In this document: positions 8,527 to 17,254 of the stretch, piece after piece | How positions within the stretch are numbered: position 1 is the stretch's first letter | Layout: each line of letters begins with the position of its first letter | Assembly (NCBI RefSeq): GCF_036010485.1 | Contig: NZ_CP108568.1 | Location: 4,347,001-4,411,000 of the forward strand | Source: Streptomyces sp. NBC_01198 | GTDB lineage: Bacteria; Actinomycetota; Actinomycetes; Streptomycetales; Streptomycetaceae | Direction: 5' to 3' | DNA: 64,000 nucleotides | Position numbers and translations under genes: made by a program | The notes under the pieces: generated by a model | What the model was told of the DNA's origin: nothing | Seen by the model: the letters and a program-made list of their open reading frames with translations, nothing else | Database searches by the model: none

Positions 8527-9036
8527 GTGAACGTTTCCCCGCCGCGGCCTGTCCTTTTCCTTGACGTCGACGGCCCGCTCATTCCCTTCGGCGGGACGCG
8601 GGAGCAGTACCCGGACGGCTACCCGGCGTACGTGCCGCAGAAGGCGGCCGGGAATCCGCTGCCGGCCAGGGTCAATCCCGCGCTCGTGCCCCGGCTGCTG
8701 GGGCTGGGGTGTCACCTGGTGTGGGCCACCACGTGGGGGCACGAGGCCAACGAGTGCCTCGCACCGCTGCTGGGCCTGCCGCAACTCCCTCTGGTGGCCT
8801 GGCCGGAGCCGTCCGACGAGCCCGAACCCGCCGGCCTGCACTGGAAGACCCGCACGCTTCTCGACTGGGCCGCCGGCCGCCCCTTCGCCTGGCTCGACGA
8901 CGAGATCACCGACGCCGACCGCATCTGGGCCGAGGCCGCCCACCCCGCCCGAACCCTCCTCCGCCGCGTCGACTCCCGCCATGGCCTCACCGATGCGGAC
9001 TTCGCCGCTCTCGACGCATGGCGGGCGGGCGGGTAA
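8527..9036 (+). CDS. HAD-like domain protein
   Basis: A 169-residue compact HAD-fold protein. The nucleophile motif is LFLDVDGPL (residues 10-18). The second motif is LVWATTW (about 65-71). The acidic third motif is WLDDE (about 122-126). This short HAD subtype is common in actinobacteria and usually annotated only as HAD domain-containing. Likely a phosphatase-like hydrolase; substrate unknown. GTG 8527 is the start. Confidence 0.75.
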   Translation: MNVSPPRPVLFLDVDGPLIPFGGTREQYPDGYPAYVPQKAAGNPLPARVNPALVPRLLGLGCHLVWATTWGHEANECLAPLLGLPQLPLVAWPEPSDEPEPAGLHWKTRTLLDWAAGRPFAWLDDEITDADRIWAEAAHPARTLLRRVDSRHGLTDADFAALDAWRAGG

Positions 9037-9130
9037 CCGCGATCGACGGGCCACCCCAGCGTCGCCCGGCGCCGGCGCGAGGCGTTCCCGGTTGCCGCCC
9101 GACGGCCTCCGGCCGCCCAGCCGGGTCGGT

Positions 9131-9275
9131 TCAGGCGGACGTCGGTACGTGGGGGACCGCCGAGTTGGGGTCGGCGCCGGCGAAGGCCAGGGCGATGACG
9201 AAGCCGGCGACCTCCTCCCGGTTGGCGCTGACACGTAGGGGGTCCTCCGGCTCAAGCCGCAGGCGGACATTGATC
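9131..9275 (-). pseudogene. Possible small gene or C-terminal remnant
   Basis: The minus-strand frame reads VINVRLRLEPEDPLRVSAN, then EEVAGFVIALAFAGADPN, and ends near 9131. Residue use is coding-like, unlike the opposite strand. There is no ribosome site before the GTG near 9275. I regard it as a remnant or an unrecognised small protein of about 48 residues. Confidence 0.3.
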
Positions 9276-9299
9276 ACGGCTAGGTCACAATAAGTGGAC

Positions 9300-9490
9300 T
9301 TTTCCGACCTTGGGTGGCTCACCGTCGCCTTCTACGCCCGCACGATGATCATTCCGGTCGAGATCGCGATGCTCAACATCGAGTTCGCCCCAGCCAGGAG
9401 GTCGTCGAGACCTACATCCGGGGCGGTGTACGGATGTTCCTCGCCCGCTACGGGACGGCGGCGACCGCATCTGCGGCAACTGGCGGCTGA
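9300..9490 (+). pseudogene. Decayed coding fragment
   Basis: A coding-like frame (ARTMIIPVEIAMLNIEFAP) breaks at about 9388. A second frame carries QEVVETYIRGGVRMFLARYG and ends at TGA 9488-9490. The two halves look like one protein end split by a frameshift. Family not identified. Confidence 0.3.
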
Positions 9491-9676
9491 ACCACGGCGG
9501 TTCCTCCAGGAGCAGGCGGTCCGGCGCCCCGGCCCAGCCGGGCCGGTCGCGTCCCGTCCGGGGAGACGTGGCGGAGAACCGGCCACGTGCGGGACATGCG
9601 GGATTTCGGCCCGCGCACGGATGCGGCGGAGGACGATCGGGGCGTCCTGATCCCGATTCCGCTGGGGAGCGTCCCT

Positions 9677-9964
9677 GTGAAGTCCGTTCTTTTCTACGAG
9701 TCGGCACCGGATGTGGCGGTCAGGGCGCCCCTGCACTACGCCGCCCACAGCGCGCACGTACGGGAGTTCCACGAGCGGGGGGTGCTGCTGATGATCGGTG
9801 TGTTCGCCGATGTGCAGAACGACGGGGCGATGGCGGTGTTCGTCGACCGGGCGGCAGCCGAGGAGTTCGCCGGGCGGGACCCGTTCGTGGTCAACGGTGT
9901 CGTCAGCGGGTGGCGGGTCAGCGAGTGGGCCGAGGTGCTGACCGGGGAGGGGTCGCGGGGGTGA
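9677..9964 (+). CDS. YciI-like (YCII domain) protein
   Basis: A 95-residue YciI-family protein of the dimeric alpha/beta-barrel fold. It has an N-terminal strand (MKSVLFYESA), a His in the HYAAHSAHVREF helix, GVLLMIG, and a C-terminal DPFVVNGVVSGWRVSEW. Catalytic function is unclear in the family. GTG 9677 follows GGGGAG by seven bases; the longer upstream frame is not supported. A strong hairpin follows at 9977-10007. Confidence 0.8.
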   Translation: MKSVLFYESAPDVAVRAPLHYAAHSAHVREFHERGVLLMIGVFADVQNDGAMAVFVDRAAAEEFAGRDPFVVNGVVSGWRVSEWAEVLTGEGSRG

Positions 9965-9976
9965 GCGGGATGCGGG

Positions 9977-10007
9977 AAGGGGTGCCTCCGGTGGGGAGGC
10001 ACCCCTT
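9977..10007. terminator. 13-bp perfect hairpin, bidirectional terminator
   Basis: AAGGGGTGCCTCC at 9977-9989 pairs perfectly with 9995-10007 across a 5-base loop. It sits between convergent genes. An 11-bp direct repeat, TTCTGTTCAAC twice, follows at 10006-10027. Confidence 0.75.
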
Positions 10008-10075
10008 CTGTTCAACTTCTGTTCAACGCGGGGTCCGGCCCGGCGGACGTACGGTCGCCGGGGGCTCGGGAGCCG

Positions 10076-11845
10076 CTACTGCAGCCAGGTGTAGGCGTTC
10101 CAGCCGGCGGTGCCGATCTTCTTCTTTGTCTTGAAGGTCGCGCCCGCGCGGCCGGTGCCGCCGTAGAAGTAGAGCTCGCCGGCGGAGTCGACGGCGACGA
10201 GGTCGGCCTTGCCGTCGCCGTCGAGGTCGCCGGGGGCGGCGAGCTTGGTGTACGCGTTCCAGCCCGCGCCGATCTTCACCTTGGCCTTGAAGGGGGCCGA
10301 GGCGCTGCCGGTGCCCTGGTAGAGGTACAGGGTGCCGGTGTTGTCGCGGGCGACGATGTCGGCGTAGCCGTCACCGGTGAAGTCGCCGGCGCCGGCGATC
10401 TGGGTGAACGGGGACCAGCCGCCGCCGACCTTGACGCGGGCGTTGAACTTGCCGTCGCCCTTGCCGGGGTACAGCCACAGCACACCGCCGGAGTCGCGGG
10501 CGAGCAGGTCGCTGTGCCCGTCGCCGGTCAGGTCGCCGGGGCCGAGCACCAGGCTGTAGCTGCCGAACCCGGTGGCCAGCGCGTTCGCACCGCCGGCGAC
10601 GGTGTCGTCGTAGAGCGTGCCGTTGTAGATCTCCATCACCACCGGCTCGCCCGCGTCGGTGAAGGAGACGGAGTTGACGAGCTTGGCGCCCTTCAACCCG
10701 CCGCCGAGCGAGTCGCGGGGGGTCAGGGTGCCGTCGCCGTTGGAGAGGTAGAGGTACAGATCGCCGGCGGAGTTCAGCGCCAGCAGGCCGTCCTTGCCCC
10801 AGGCCGGATTGCCGCCCGCGCCGGCCACCAGGTACTGATCGACGGCGTAGCCGGGGGGCAGGGCGGTGCCGGCGGTGTCCTGACGGGCGGTGAGCTGGCT
10901 GAGGCCCGAGCCCTTGGGGTTGCCCTCGTAGTAGTAGACCCCACCGGACACGGTCCGGCCGAGGAGGCCGCCGTGCGCGCCCGAGTGGGCGCCGGGGAAG
11001 CCGATGATCTGGTTGTAGGTGTTCCAGCCCTTGCCGATCTGGACCCGGGAGGCCAGCCGCGCCGGGGCGTTGCCGTCGATCTCGTAGTACCAGAGGTCGC
11101 CGTCGAGGTCGCGGCCGACGAGCGAGCCGTGTCCGGTGCCGGTGATGTCGCCGGCGCCGACCAACTGGTCGAAGATCCCGAAGCCGGTGCCGACCTTCAC
11201 GCGGGGCGCGAACGGGCTCGTGACGCTGCCGGTGCTCTGGTAGAAGTACAGGTCACCGGTGTGCGTGCGGGCGAGCAGGTCGCCCTCACCGTCGCCGGTG
11301 ACATCGCCGACGGTGACGACCTTGTCGTACGTCTGCCAGCCGGACCCGGTCCACAGCGGGCTGCCCTGCGGGAACGACGTGTCGTCCCACAGTGACAGCC
11401 GGCCCGAGACGGTGAGGGACAGCACCTGCGAGTCGGCGGAGGTCTCCTTGCCCGGGGTGAGGACGTCGAGGTACTCCGGGGTGTCGTCGTTGTCGAAGGA
11501 GATGCCCCAGCCGCTGAGCCACTGCGAGATCCCCCCGGTCGGCCACTGCATGAGGAGGTCGGCTTTGCCGTCGCCGTCGGAGTCGTAGAGCGGTGCGTCG
11601 GGACCGGTCACGACGGCGCTCCTGGCGGAGCCGGCGAGCTTCTTGGCGGCGGGTGGTGCGGACGTGTGCGGCTGGTGGGATTCGAGCCGCTGGACGGCGA
11701 TGTCGCGGTGCGGTACGCCGGTGTCGGCCTGCGCCAAGGCGGCCGGCCCGAGGACGAGGGCACTCGCGGAAAGGACGGTGAAGGCGTGGACCGCCAGCAG
11801 GCGGCTGCGACGGCGCGGGCGCCCGCTCGTCGAGGTGGATGACAT
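10076..11845 (-). CDS. Secreted FG-GAP/VCBS repeat beta-propeller protein
   Basis: A 589-residue exported protein. A twin-Arg-like basic start (RPRRRSRLL) and hydrophobic stretch form a signal peptide, cut after about residue 40 (ALAQA). The rest is repeated FG-GAP units with calcium-binding loops such as DSDGDGKAD, GDVTGDGEGD, GDLTGDGHSD, GDFTGDGYAD and GDLDGDGKAD, spaced about 50 residues apart. This predicts an integrin-like propeller of six or seven blades. Such secreted proteins are common in streptomycetes and may bind ligands or surfaces. GGGGGG five bases before ATG 11845 fixes the start. A very long upstream frame extension is not coding. Confidence 0.85.
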   Translation of the reverse strand: MSSTSTSGRPRRRSRLLAVHAFTVLSASALVLGPAALAQADTGVPHRDIAVQRLESHQPHTSAPPAAKKLAGSARSAVVTGPDAPLYDSDGDGKADLLMQWPTGGISQWLSGWGISFDNDDTPEYLDVLTPGKETSADSQVLSLTVSGRLSLWDDTSFPQGSPLWTGSGWQTYDKVVTVGDVTGDGEGDLLARTHTGDLYFYQSTGSVTSPFAPRVKVGTGFGIFDQLVGAGDITGTGHGSLVGRDLDGDLWYYEIDGNAPARLASRVQIGKGWNTYNQIIGFPGAHSGAHGGLLGRTVSGGVYYYEGNPKGSGLSQLTARQDTAGTALPPGYAVDQYLVAGAGGNPAWGKDGLLALNSAGDLYLYLSNGDGTLTPRDSLGGGLKGAKLVNSVSFTDAGEPVVMEIYNGTLYDDTVAGGANALATGFGSYSLVLGPGDLTGDGHSDLLARDSGGVLWLYPGKGDGKFNARVKVGGGWSPFTQIAGAGDFTGDGYADIVARDNTGTLYLYQGTGSASAPFKAKVKIGAGWNAYTKLAAPGDLDGDGKADLVAVDSAGELYFYGGTGRAGATFKTKKKIGTAGWNAYTWLQ

Positions 11846-12181
11846 GACAACCCCCCATGGGTTCGACCACCGCGTTCGGCGCGGCAAGCCGTCGAGCGGC
11901 GGGCAACGGCGGGCGGACCGGCCGGACCGCCCGGGTCCAGCGGAAAACCGGGCTGGACAGGCGGGAAACCGAAGCCGGACCGAGTCGCTCATGCGTCCGA
12001 CTCGAACGTCGTGAGTGTAACCACCACCCGGACGCAAGATCGGCGGCACCTTCACCACCCCCGTCGCCGAAGGGCGGTCGGCCGTACCTGCGCTCTCGCC
12101 GAACACCGGTCGGCCCCCCTGGGAGCCGCCAGGTCGATGCCATACGCTGCCCGGGGGGAGACACGCGAGGTCGGGGGAGCG
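11846..12181. other. Intergenic region between divergent genes
   Basis: About 336 bases between the secreted propeller gene and the YbjQ-like operon. It should contain both promoters. I see no strong repeat or RNA gene. Confidence 0.5.
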
Positions 12182-13039
12182 ATGGCGGGAGGGGCAGCCG
12201 ACAGGTCGGCGGCCGGGCGGGAACGGAAGGCGCGGGTGCAGGCGGGCGGCGCCTGGGACTCGGCCCTGTCGGCCCAGGAGTTCGCCGCCGTCGAGGGCGC
12301 CGGCTTCGAGCCGGTCGGGCAGGTGCTCGGGACGGCCGTCTTCCACATCGGCTACGTCGGCAACTGGTGCTCGAACACGTGGTCGTCCAGTTGGGGTTCG
12401 GCCATGTCGTCCACCGCGCGGGCGCCCTTCTCCGACCTGGTGCGCGCGATGTACGCGGCCCGCAGGCAGGCCGTCGGCCGCGCGGTGGCGGAGTGCCGCG
12501 GGCTCGGCGGGGACGGGGTCGTAGGGGTGAAGCTGCGGGTCGGCGCGTTCCCGGCGGGGGGAGTGGAGTTCACGGCGCTGGGCACCGCGGTCCGGGCCGT
12601 CTCGCCGGTCCGGCCCGCGCGGCCCTTCACGTCGCATCTGAGCGGCCAGGACTTCGCGCGGCTCGTGCACTCCGGGTGGGTCCCCACCGGGCTCGCCTTC
12701 GGGATCAGCGTCGCGACCCGGCACGACGACTACGACACGCGGGTGCAGACCGGCCGCTTCGCCGGGAACCGCGAAGTCGACGGCTACACCGAGCTGATCA
12801 CCCACGCCCGCCGTGACGCCCGGGCCCAACTGGCCCGTGACGCCGCCTCGAACGGCGGCGACGGTGTCGTGGTGGACGAGACGGACGTGCGGGTGCGGGA
12901 GCAGGAGTGCGGCAACGGTTACCGCGACCACATCGTGGAGGCGGTCTTCGTCGGCACCTCGATCGCCCGGTTCGGCCGTTCGCGGCGGCACACCGGACCG
13001 CGGCCACTGACCATCATGAGACTGGAGCGGGAGCGCTGA
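12182..13039 (+). CDS. YbjQ-like (heavy-metal-binding, DUF74) tandem-domain protein 1
   Basis: A 285-residue protein with two tandem YbjQ-like units. Each begins with an LSAQEFAAVEGAGFEPVG- or SGQDFARLVHSGWVPTG-type segment and ends with GGDGVVGVKLRV or GGDGVVVDETDV and a beta strand. YbjQ domains form pentameric barrels of unknown role. GGGGGAG precedes ATG 12182. The next gene starts two bases after the stop, so the pair is co-transcribed. Paralogous to its neighbour; they probably form a hetero-complex. Confidence 0.75.
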   Translation: MAGGAADRSAAGRERKARVQAGGAWDSALSAQEFAAVEGAGFEPVGQVLGTAVFHIGYVGNWCSNTWSSSWGSAMSSTARAPFSDLVRAMYAARRQAVGRAVAECRGLGGDGVVGVKLRVGAFPAGGVEFTALGTAVRAVSPVRPARPFTSHLSGQDFARLVHSGWVPTGLAFGISVATRHDDYDTRVQTGRFAGNREVDGYTELITHARRDARAQLARDAASNGGDGVVVDETDVRVREQECGNGYRDHIVEAVFVGTSIARFGRSRRHTGPRPLTIMRLERER

Positions 13040-13040
13040 C

Positions 13041-13904
13041 ATGAACGAGCAGGCGAGTGGGGAACCGGGGGGCCACGAGGCCGCCTTGACGGCCGCGGGC
13101 GTGTCCTCCGACGCGATGCGGCGGCTTTCGCAGCTCCAGCCGGGCCAGGCCGGCTCGATCTTCACCTCGGACCTGACGGTGAACGAGTTCCTGCTGGTGC
13201 GCGAGGCCGGGTTCCGCCCGCTCGGCCTGGTGCTCGGCTCGTCCATCTACCACGTCGGCATCCAGACCGGCCGGTGGTCGAAGAACCAGGAGCTGGACAA
13301 GCTCTCGCAAGCCATGTACCACGCCCGTGAGTTGGCGATGAACCGCATGGAGGCCGAGGCGAGCGAGCTGGGCGCGGACGGCATCGTGGGCGTGCGGCTG
13401 GACGTCGAGATCAAGGAATTCGGCGCGGACATAGCCGAGTTCATCGCCGTGGGGACGGCGGTGAAGGCGGACGGCGCCGACCCGGGCCACACCGGGACCT
13501 GGCGCAACAACAAGGGCAAGCCGTTCACGTCCGATCTGTCCGGCCAGGACTTCTGGACGCTGATCCGGGCGGGTTACGCGCCCCTCGACATGGTCATGGG
13601 CTCGTGCGTCTACCACGTGGCGCACCAGCGGCTCGGCCAGGTGATCGGCAACGCGGGCCGCAACGTCGAGATCGAGCAGTTCACCCAGGCCCTCTACGAC
13701 GCGCGCGAGTTGGCGATGAGCCGGATGCAGGCCGAGGCGGAGGAGCTCGACGCCGAGGGGATCGTGGCGGTCCAGCTGCGGCAGCACTCGCACACGTGGG
13801 GGTCGCACACCACGGAGTTCTTCGCGATCGGGACCGCGGTACGGCCCCTGCGCGACGACCACGTCATCGACCGGCCGACCATGGTGCTCGGCCTCGACGC
13901 CTAG
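13041..13904 (+). CDS. YbjQ-like (heavy-metal-binding, DUF74) tandem-domain protein 2
   Basis: A 287-residue paralog of the preceding protein, again with two units. Unit one holds FTSDLTVNEFLLVREAGF, YHVGIQTG and LGADGIVGVRLDV. Unit two holds FTSDLSGQDFWTLIRAGY, YHVAHQRL and LDAEGIVAVQLRQ. ATG 13041 directly follows the upstream stop, consistent with translational coupling. Cytosolic. Function unknown; conserved operon structure suggests a complex with the two neighbours. Confidence 0.78.
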   Translation: MNEQASGEPGGHEAALTAAGVSSDAMRRLSQLQPGQAGSIFTSDLTVNEFLLVREAGFRPLGLVLGSSIYHVGIQTGRWSKNQELDKLSQAMYHARELAMNRMEAEASELGADGIVGVRLDVEIKEFGADIAEFIAVGTAVKADGADPGHTGTWRNNKGKPFTSDLSGQDFWTLIRAGYAPLDMVMGSCVYHVAHQRLGQVIGNAGRNVEIEQFTQALYDARELAMSRMQAEAEELDAEGIVAVQLRQHSHTWGSHTTEFFAIGTAVRPLRDDHVIDRPTMVLGLDA

Positions 13905-13929
13905 CGCCCGACTCACGACGGAGGACGCC

Positions 13930-14322
13930 ATGCCCGACAGGGACGTCGAACTGCTGGCCGCGGCGCTGCGGCGGGACAGCGCCGACCTGAACCTCTACGC
14001 CAACGTGCTGTCCGTCAACCTGGCGGACTCGCTGCCGCCCAGGGCGGTACGCGTCAAGCGCCGGCGCTCGGTGGCCGACCGGATGGCAGGACGCGAGGGG
14101 ACGGTCACCGAGCTGGACGTGGCGCTCGGGGAGCGGCGGCTGTCGCTGCGGGTCGAGCGGGAGCGGGTCGTGGCGGAGATCCACAAGGAGGTGCGGGGCG
14201 TCGTGCTCTCCCGCCGGCAGGTGGGCCTGGACGAGTGGATCGACGCCCTCGCCGCCGCGCTGGCGGACGCGGCGGCCGGCAGCGAGCGGGCCCGCCAGGC
14301 GGTCGAGCGCTTCCTGACCTGA
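13930..14322 (+). CDS. Conserved-type hypothetical protein, third gene of YbjQ-like operon
   Basis: A 130-residue soluble, charged protein. GGAGG precedes ATG 13930, 26 bases after the second YbjQ-like gene. A middle strand-rich part (TVTELDVALGERRLSLRVER) is followed by a helical C-terminus (DEWIDALAAALADAAAGS). No known motif. Its operon position suggests it works with the two YbjQ-like proteins. Confidence 0.65.
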   Translation: MPDRDVELLAAALRRDSADLNLYANVLSVNLADSLPPRAVRVKRRRSVADRMAGREGTVTELDVALGERRLSLRVERERVVAEIHKEVRGVVLSRRQVGLDEWIDALAAALADAAAGSERARQAVERFLT

Positions 14323-14474
14323 CCTGACGTGAGCACGGCCGGGCAGCGCCGGGCAGGGCACGGCGGCCCGCCGCGCCCCGGTCGTCGACGAGCGGGCCGG
14401 ACCGGGGTCGCTTAGCTTGGGCCGGGGAAGCGCTGACGCCCCCACCCTGCATCGATGCCCCGGGAGGCGCAGAC

Positions 14475-14954
14475 ATGACGGAGAACCGGCCGTCCATCGA
14501 CCTCGAGAACTTTCCGGCCCCGTCGGAAGGCTTCGTGGCCACGCTGTTCGTCACCGTCCGCAGCGTCGCGCGCTCGCGCGAGTTCTACGCGAAGGTGCTG
14601 GGCGGCACGGTGGTGCTGGAGGAGAACCCGTGCATCGTGAAGCTCGCCAACACCTGGATCCTGATGAACCCCGGCGGCCCGCCCACGCCTGACAAGCCCG
14701 GGATCACCGTCGTCGACTACGAGCCAGGCGACACGACGTCGATCTTCCTCAACCTGCGGGTCGCCGACATCGACGCCTGCTACCGCATGTGGAGCGAGCG
14801 AGGGGCCGAGTTCGTCACGCCGCCGATCGACCGCGGTGCGGAGATCCGCTGCTACATGCGCGACCCCGACGGCTACCTCATCGAGGTCGGCCAGTCCACG
14901 GGAGCACTCAGCGGGCACCTGGCCGAGAAGCGGCCCGAGGACCTTCCCGGCTGA
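14475..14954 (+). CDS. VOC (glyoxalase/bleomycin resistance) family protein
   Basis: A 159-residue single-unit pair of beta-alpha-beta-beta-beta modules. Motifs are ATLFVTVRSVARSREFYAKVLGG in the first module and IFLNLRVADIDACYRMW and CYMRDPDGYLIEVGQ in the second. The Glu in LIEVG is the usual metal ligand. Function may be dioxygenase-, isomerase- or resistance-type; not decidable here. GGGAGG precedes ATG 14475. Confidence 0.85.
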   Translation: MTENRPSIDLENFPAPSEGFVATLFVTVRSVARSREFYAKVLGGTVVLEENPCIVKLANTWILMNPGGPPTPDKPGITVVDYEPGDTTSIFLNLRVADIDACYRMWSERGAEFVTPPIDRGAEIRCYMRDPDGYLIEVGQSTGALSGHLAEKRPEDLPG

Positions 14955-15179
14955 CGCGGCGCCACGCCCGCCCGCGCGGCCCCGGGCTGCTTGACCATCC
15001 GCCGAACGGGTTGCGGTCAGGAGGCCAGTCGGCCCATTCGCGTATGCGCGGAATGTCTGCTTCATATATATATCTGATCGTCGGTCTGTGGCGCTCAGGG
15101 GCGAAGTCCGCTCGGTGACTGGGTGCCGTCCCGATCACCCAGCAGTCCTTCCGCCCCTCACACAGCCAAGGAAAACCGA

Positions 15180-16352
15180 ATGACTGACACGTTCAGACGC
15201 GTATCCCTCGGCGCGGCCGCCGGCCTCGGCCTGTGCCTGACCCTCCTGCCCGTCGGCCAGGCCCAGGCCCAAGCTCTGGGGCAGGGGCAGGGGCAGGGGC
15301 AGGGGCACGGGCCGGGGCAGGCAGCGACGCGCGTACCGTGCGACGTCGCCGCGCTGAAGACGGCCATCACCGCGGCGAACGCCGGCGGCGGCGCCATCAC
15401 CCTCGCATCGGGTTGCGTCTACCTGCTCAATGCGCCCGACAACGCGGACGACGGCCTGCCGGAGATCACCGGCAAGGTACAGATCACCGGCGGGACCCGC
15501 ACCGTCATCCAGCGCGCGAGCAAGGCCGACGACTTCCGCGTCTTCCACGTCGTGGCAGGCGGCAGCCTCAGCCTGAACTCGCTCACCGTGCGCGGCGGCG
15601 TGGCGTCGGGGGCCGGCCTCGCGGCCGGTGGCGGCGGCATCCTCAACGACAAGGGCACCCTGAAGCTGACCGGCGTGACGGTCAGGAGCAACAGGGGCGA
15701 CTTCGTCGCCGGCGGGATCTGGAACAACCTCGGGACGCTGGTGATGAAGGACACCACGGTCCACGACAACTCGGCCCGCATCGGTGGCGGGGTGGTCACC
15801 AGCGGAACGATGACCATGCAGGGCGGAGCCCTGCGCGGCAACGCGTCCGACTCCTGGGGCGGAGGGCTGGCGAACGCGGGCGACACCAAGCTGTCCAACG
15901 TGTCGATCGCCGACAACAGCTCCGGCCTCGGGGGCGGCATCATGACCCTGACGGTCAACAACGCGAGCGGGCCGCTGCGGCTGGACTCCACCCGGGTCAC
16001 CGGCAACATCGCCGAGAGCAGCGGCGGCGGCATCTTCGTCGGGATCCATGAGCCGACGACGTTGAACAAGAGCACCGTCACCCTCAACACCGCCAACGGC
16101 GGCCCCACCCAAGGTGGCGGCATCAACAACGACGGACGCCTCTTCGGCGTGATCATCACGCAGACCGGCGCCCCCCTGGCCCAGGAGCAGCCCGCCGCCA
16201 CCGCCGATCCGGCGCTGCCCACGGTGACCCTCATCAAGAGCACCGTCGTGAAGAACACCCCGACCAACTGCGCGCCTCCCGGGAGCGTTCCGCACTGCGA
16301 CGCCAGGGGCTCCGGTGCCGTCACGGGGACACCGCAGCGCCACGGCAACTGA
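15180..16352 (+). CDS. Secreted right-handed beta-helix protein
   Basis: A 390-residue exported protein. The signal peptide covers about 1-31 (ending GQAQAQA). A Gly-Gln tract encoded by tandem GGGGCA-type hexamers (about 15278-15307) follows. The body shows parallel beta-helix repeats with GGG turns: LNSLTVRGGVASG, LKLTGVTVRSNRG, LVMKDTTVHDNSARIGGGV, LSNVSIADNSSGLGGG. Such proteins resemble pectate-lyase-fold and polymorphic outer-membrane-type repeats but show no catalytic motif. AAGGAAAA precedes ATG 15180. A 13-bp hairpin follows the gene. Confidence 0.8.
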   Translation: MTDTFRRVSLGAAAGLGLCLTLLPVGQAQAQALGQGQGQGQGHGPGQAATRVPCDVAALKTAITAANAGGGAITLASGCVYLLNAPDNADDGLPEITGKVQITGGTRTVIQRASKADDFRVFHVVAGGSLSLNSLTVRGGVASGAGLAAGGGGILNDKGTLKLTGVTVRSNRGDFVAGGIWNNLGTLVMKDTTVHDNSARIGGGVVTSGTMTMQGGALRGNASDSWGGGLANAGDTKLSNVSIADNSSGLGGGIMTLTVNNASGPLRLDSTRVTGNIAESSGGGIFVGIHEPTTLNKSTVTLNTANGGPTQGGGINNDGRLFGVIITQTGAPLAQEQPAATADPALPTVTLIKSTVVKNTPTNCAPPGSVPHCDARGSGAVTGTPQRHGN

Positions 16353-16363
16353 CATCGCCGCAG

Positions 16364-16404
16364 GTGCCGGTCCGGGCTGTCACGTACCCACCCCGGACCG
16401 GCAC
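16364..16404. terminator. 13-bp perfect hairpin between convergent genes
   Basis: GTGCCGGTCCGGG at 16364-16376 pairs with 16392-16404 across a 15-base loop, followed by TTTCGCG. It probably terminates both the beta-helix gene and the snapalysin gene. Confidence 0.7.
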
Positions 16405-16468
16405 TTTCGCGTGGCTCAGCGGGACCCGCCGGACGGGCCGGCCACGCGATGGGCGTGGCGGCGGCCGG

Positions 16469-17062
16469 TCAGTGCGCGCGGGTGAGTGCCGCGTCGGACC
16501 AGATGTCGATCACGATCCGCTGGTGGTCCGGCACGGCGGCCGCCGTGCGGCCCGCGTAGTTCCGGTCGACCCGTGCCGCCTCGGCCGCGGTCGGCTTGGC
16601 GTTGGTGCACGCGGTGCCGGGGCCGTGGCCGGACATGATCTCCGAGCAGGGGCCGGTGTAGTGGTCGGGCAGCCCGAGGATGTGCCCGGTCTCGTGCGCG
16701 GCGATCCGGGTCACGTCGTAGCCCTCGCTGACCGCTTCCTGGCCCAGCTGGACCTGGCCCCTGCTGCCGCCGGGGACGATCGGCCCGAGCGTCGTCTGCG
16801 GCCAGCCGCTGGTCGCCACGTAGACGAAGTTGGCGCTGCCGGCTGAACCGGCGGGCTGCAGGTGCACGTTGTGCACCGCCGCGTTCCAGTTCTGCACGCC
16901 CTGCGTGATCGCGGCCGACCACTGCCCCGCTCGGCTCGCGTCGTAGGTCAAAGTGACCACCGCCGCGGTCGCTTTCGGAGCTGCCTGCGCCGGAGCGACC
17001 CCGGATGCGGCGCCCAGCATGGCCGGGATCAGTACCGCGACGGCGGCTATTCGCTTGATCAT
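16469..17062 (-). CDS. snpA: Snapalysin-type (M7) extracellular zinc protease
   Basis: About 197 residues. The signal peptide spans residues 1-28 (MIKRIAAVAVLIP to PAQA), with a short pro-region and then the catalytic domain. The zinc motif HETGHILGLPDHY follows the HExxHxxGxxD pattern of family M7. Two Cys in GPCSEIMSG and GTACTN probably form the conserved disulfide. ATG 17062 is preferred, although the GGGAGG is 12 bases upstream; in-frame ATGs at 17086 and 17116 are alternatives. In classical loci a LysR activator gene diverges from snpA; here the divergent neighbour is a metallophosphoesterase instead. Confidence 0.88.
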   Translation of the reverse strand: MIKRIAAVAVLIPAMLGAASGVAPAQAAPKATAAVVTLTYDASRAGQWSAAITQGVQNWNAAVHNVHLQPAGSAGSANFVYVATSGWPQTTLGPIVPGGSRGQVQLGQEAVSEGYDVTRIAAHETGHILGLPDHYTGPCSEIMSGHGPGTACTNAKPTAAEAARVDRNYAGRTAAAVPDHQRIVIDIWSDAALTRAH

Positions 17063-17254
17063 GAGACTCGTTCGCCTCCCTGACATCGGTTGACCCGTGG
17101 GCCACAAGGGCAGCATGGCGGGGCGCGTTGCACAAGTGCGCAGACTGCAACGGCAGTTGGGGCGGCGCCCGGTCCGCCGGACGGACGATTCCCGCGGGCG
17201 CCGTGTGGCGGATGATGGAGCGGACGGTGGACGGCGGGTGTGAGGGGCGGCGCA

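Noticed and set aside
11846..13246. Upstream extension of the FG-GAP protein frame to 13246
   Set aside because: A signal peptide and strong ribosome site mark the start at 11845, and the extension is antisense to the YbjQ-like genes.
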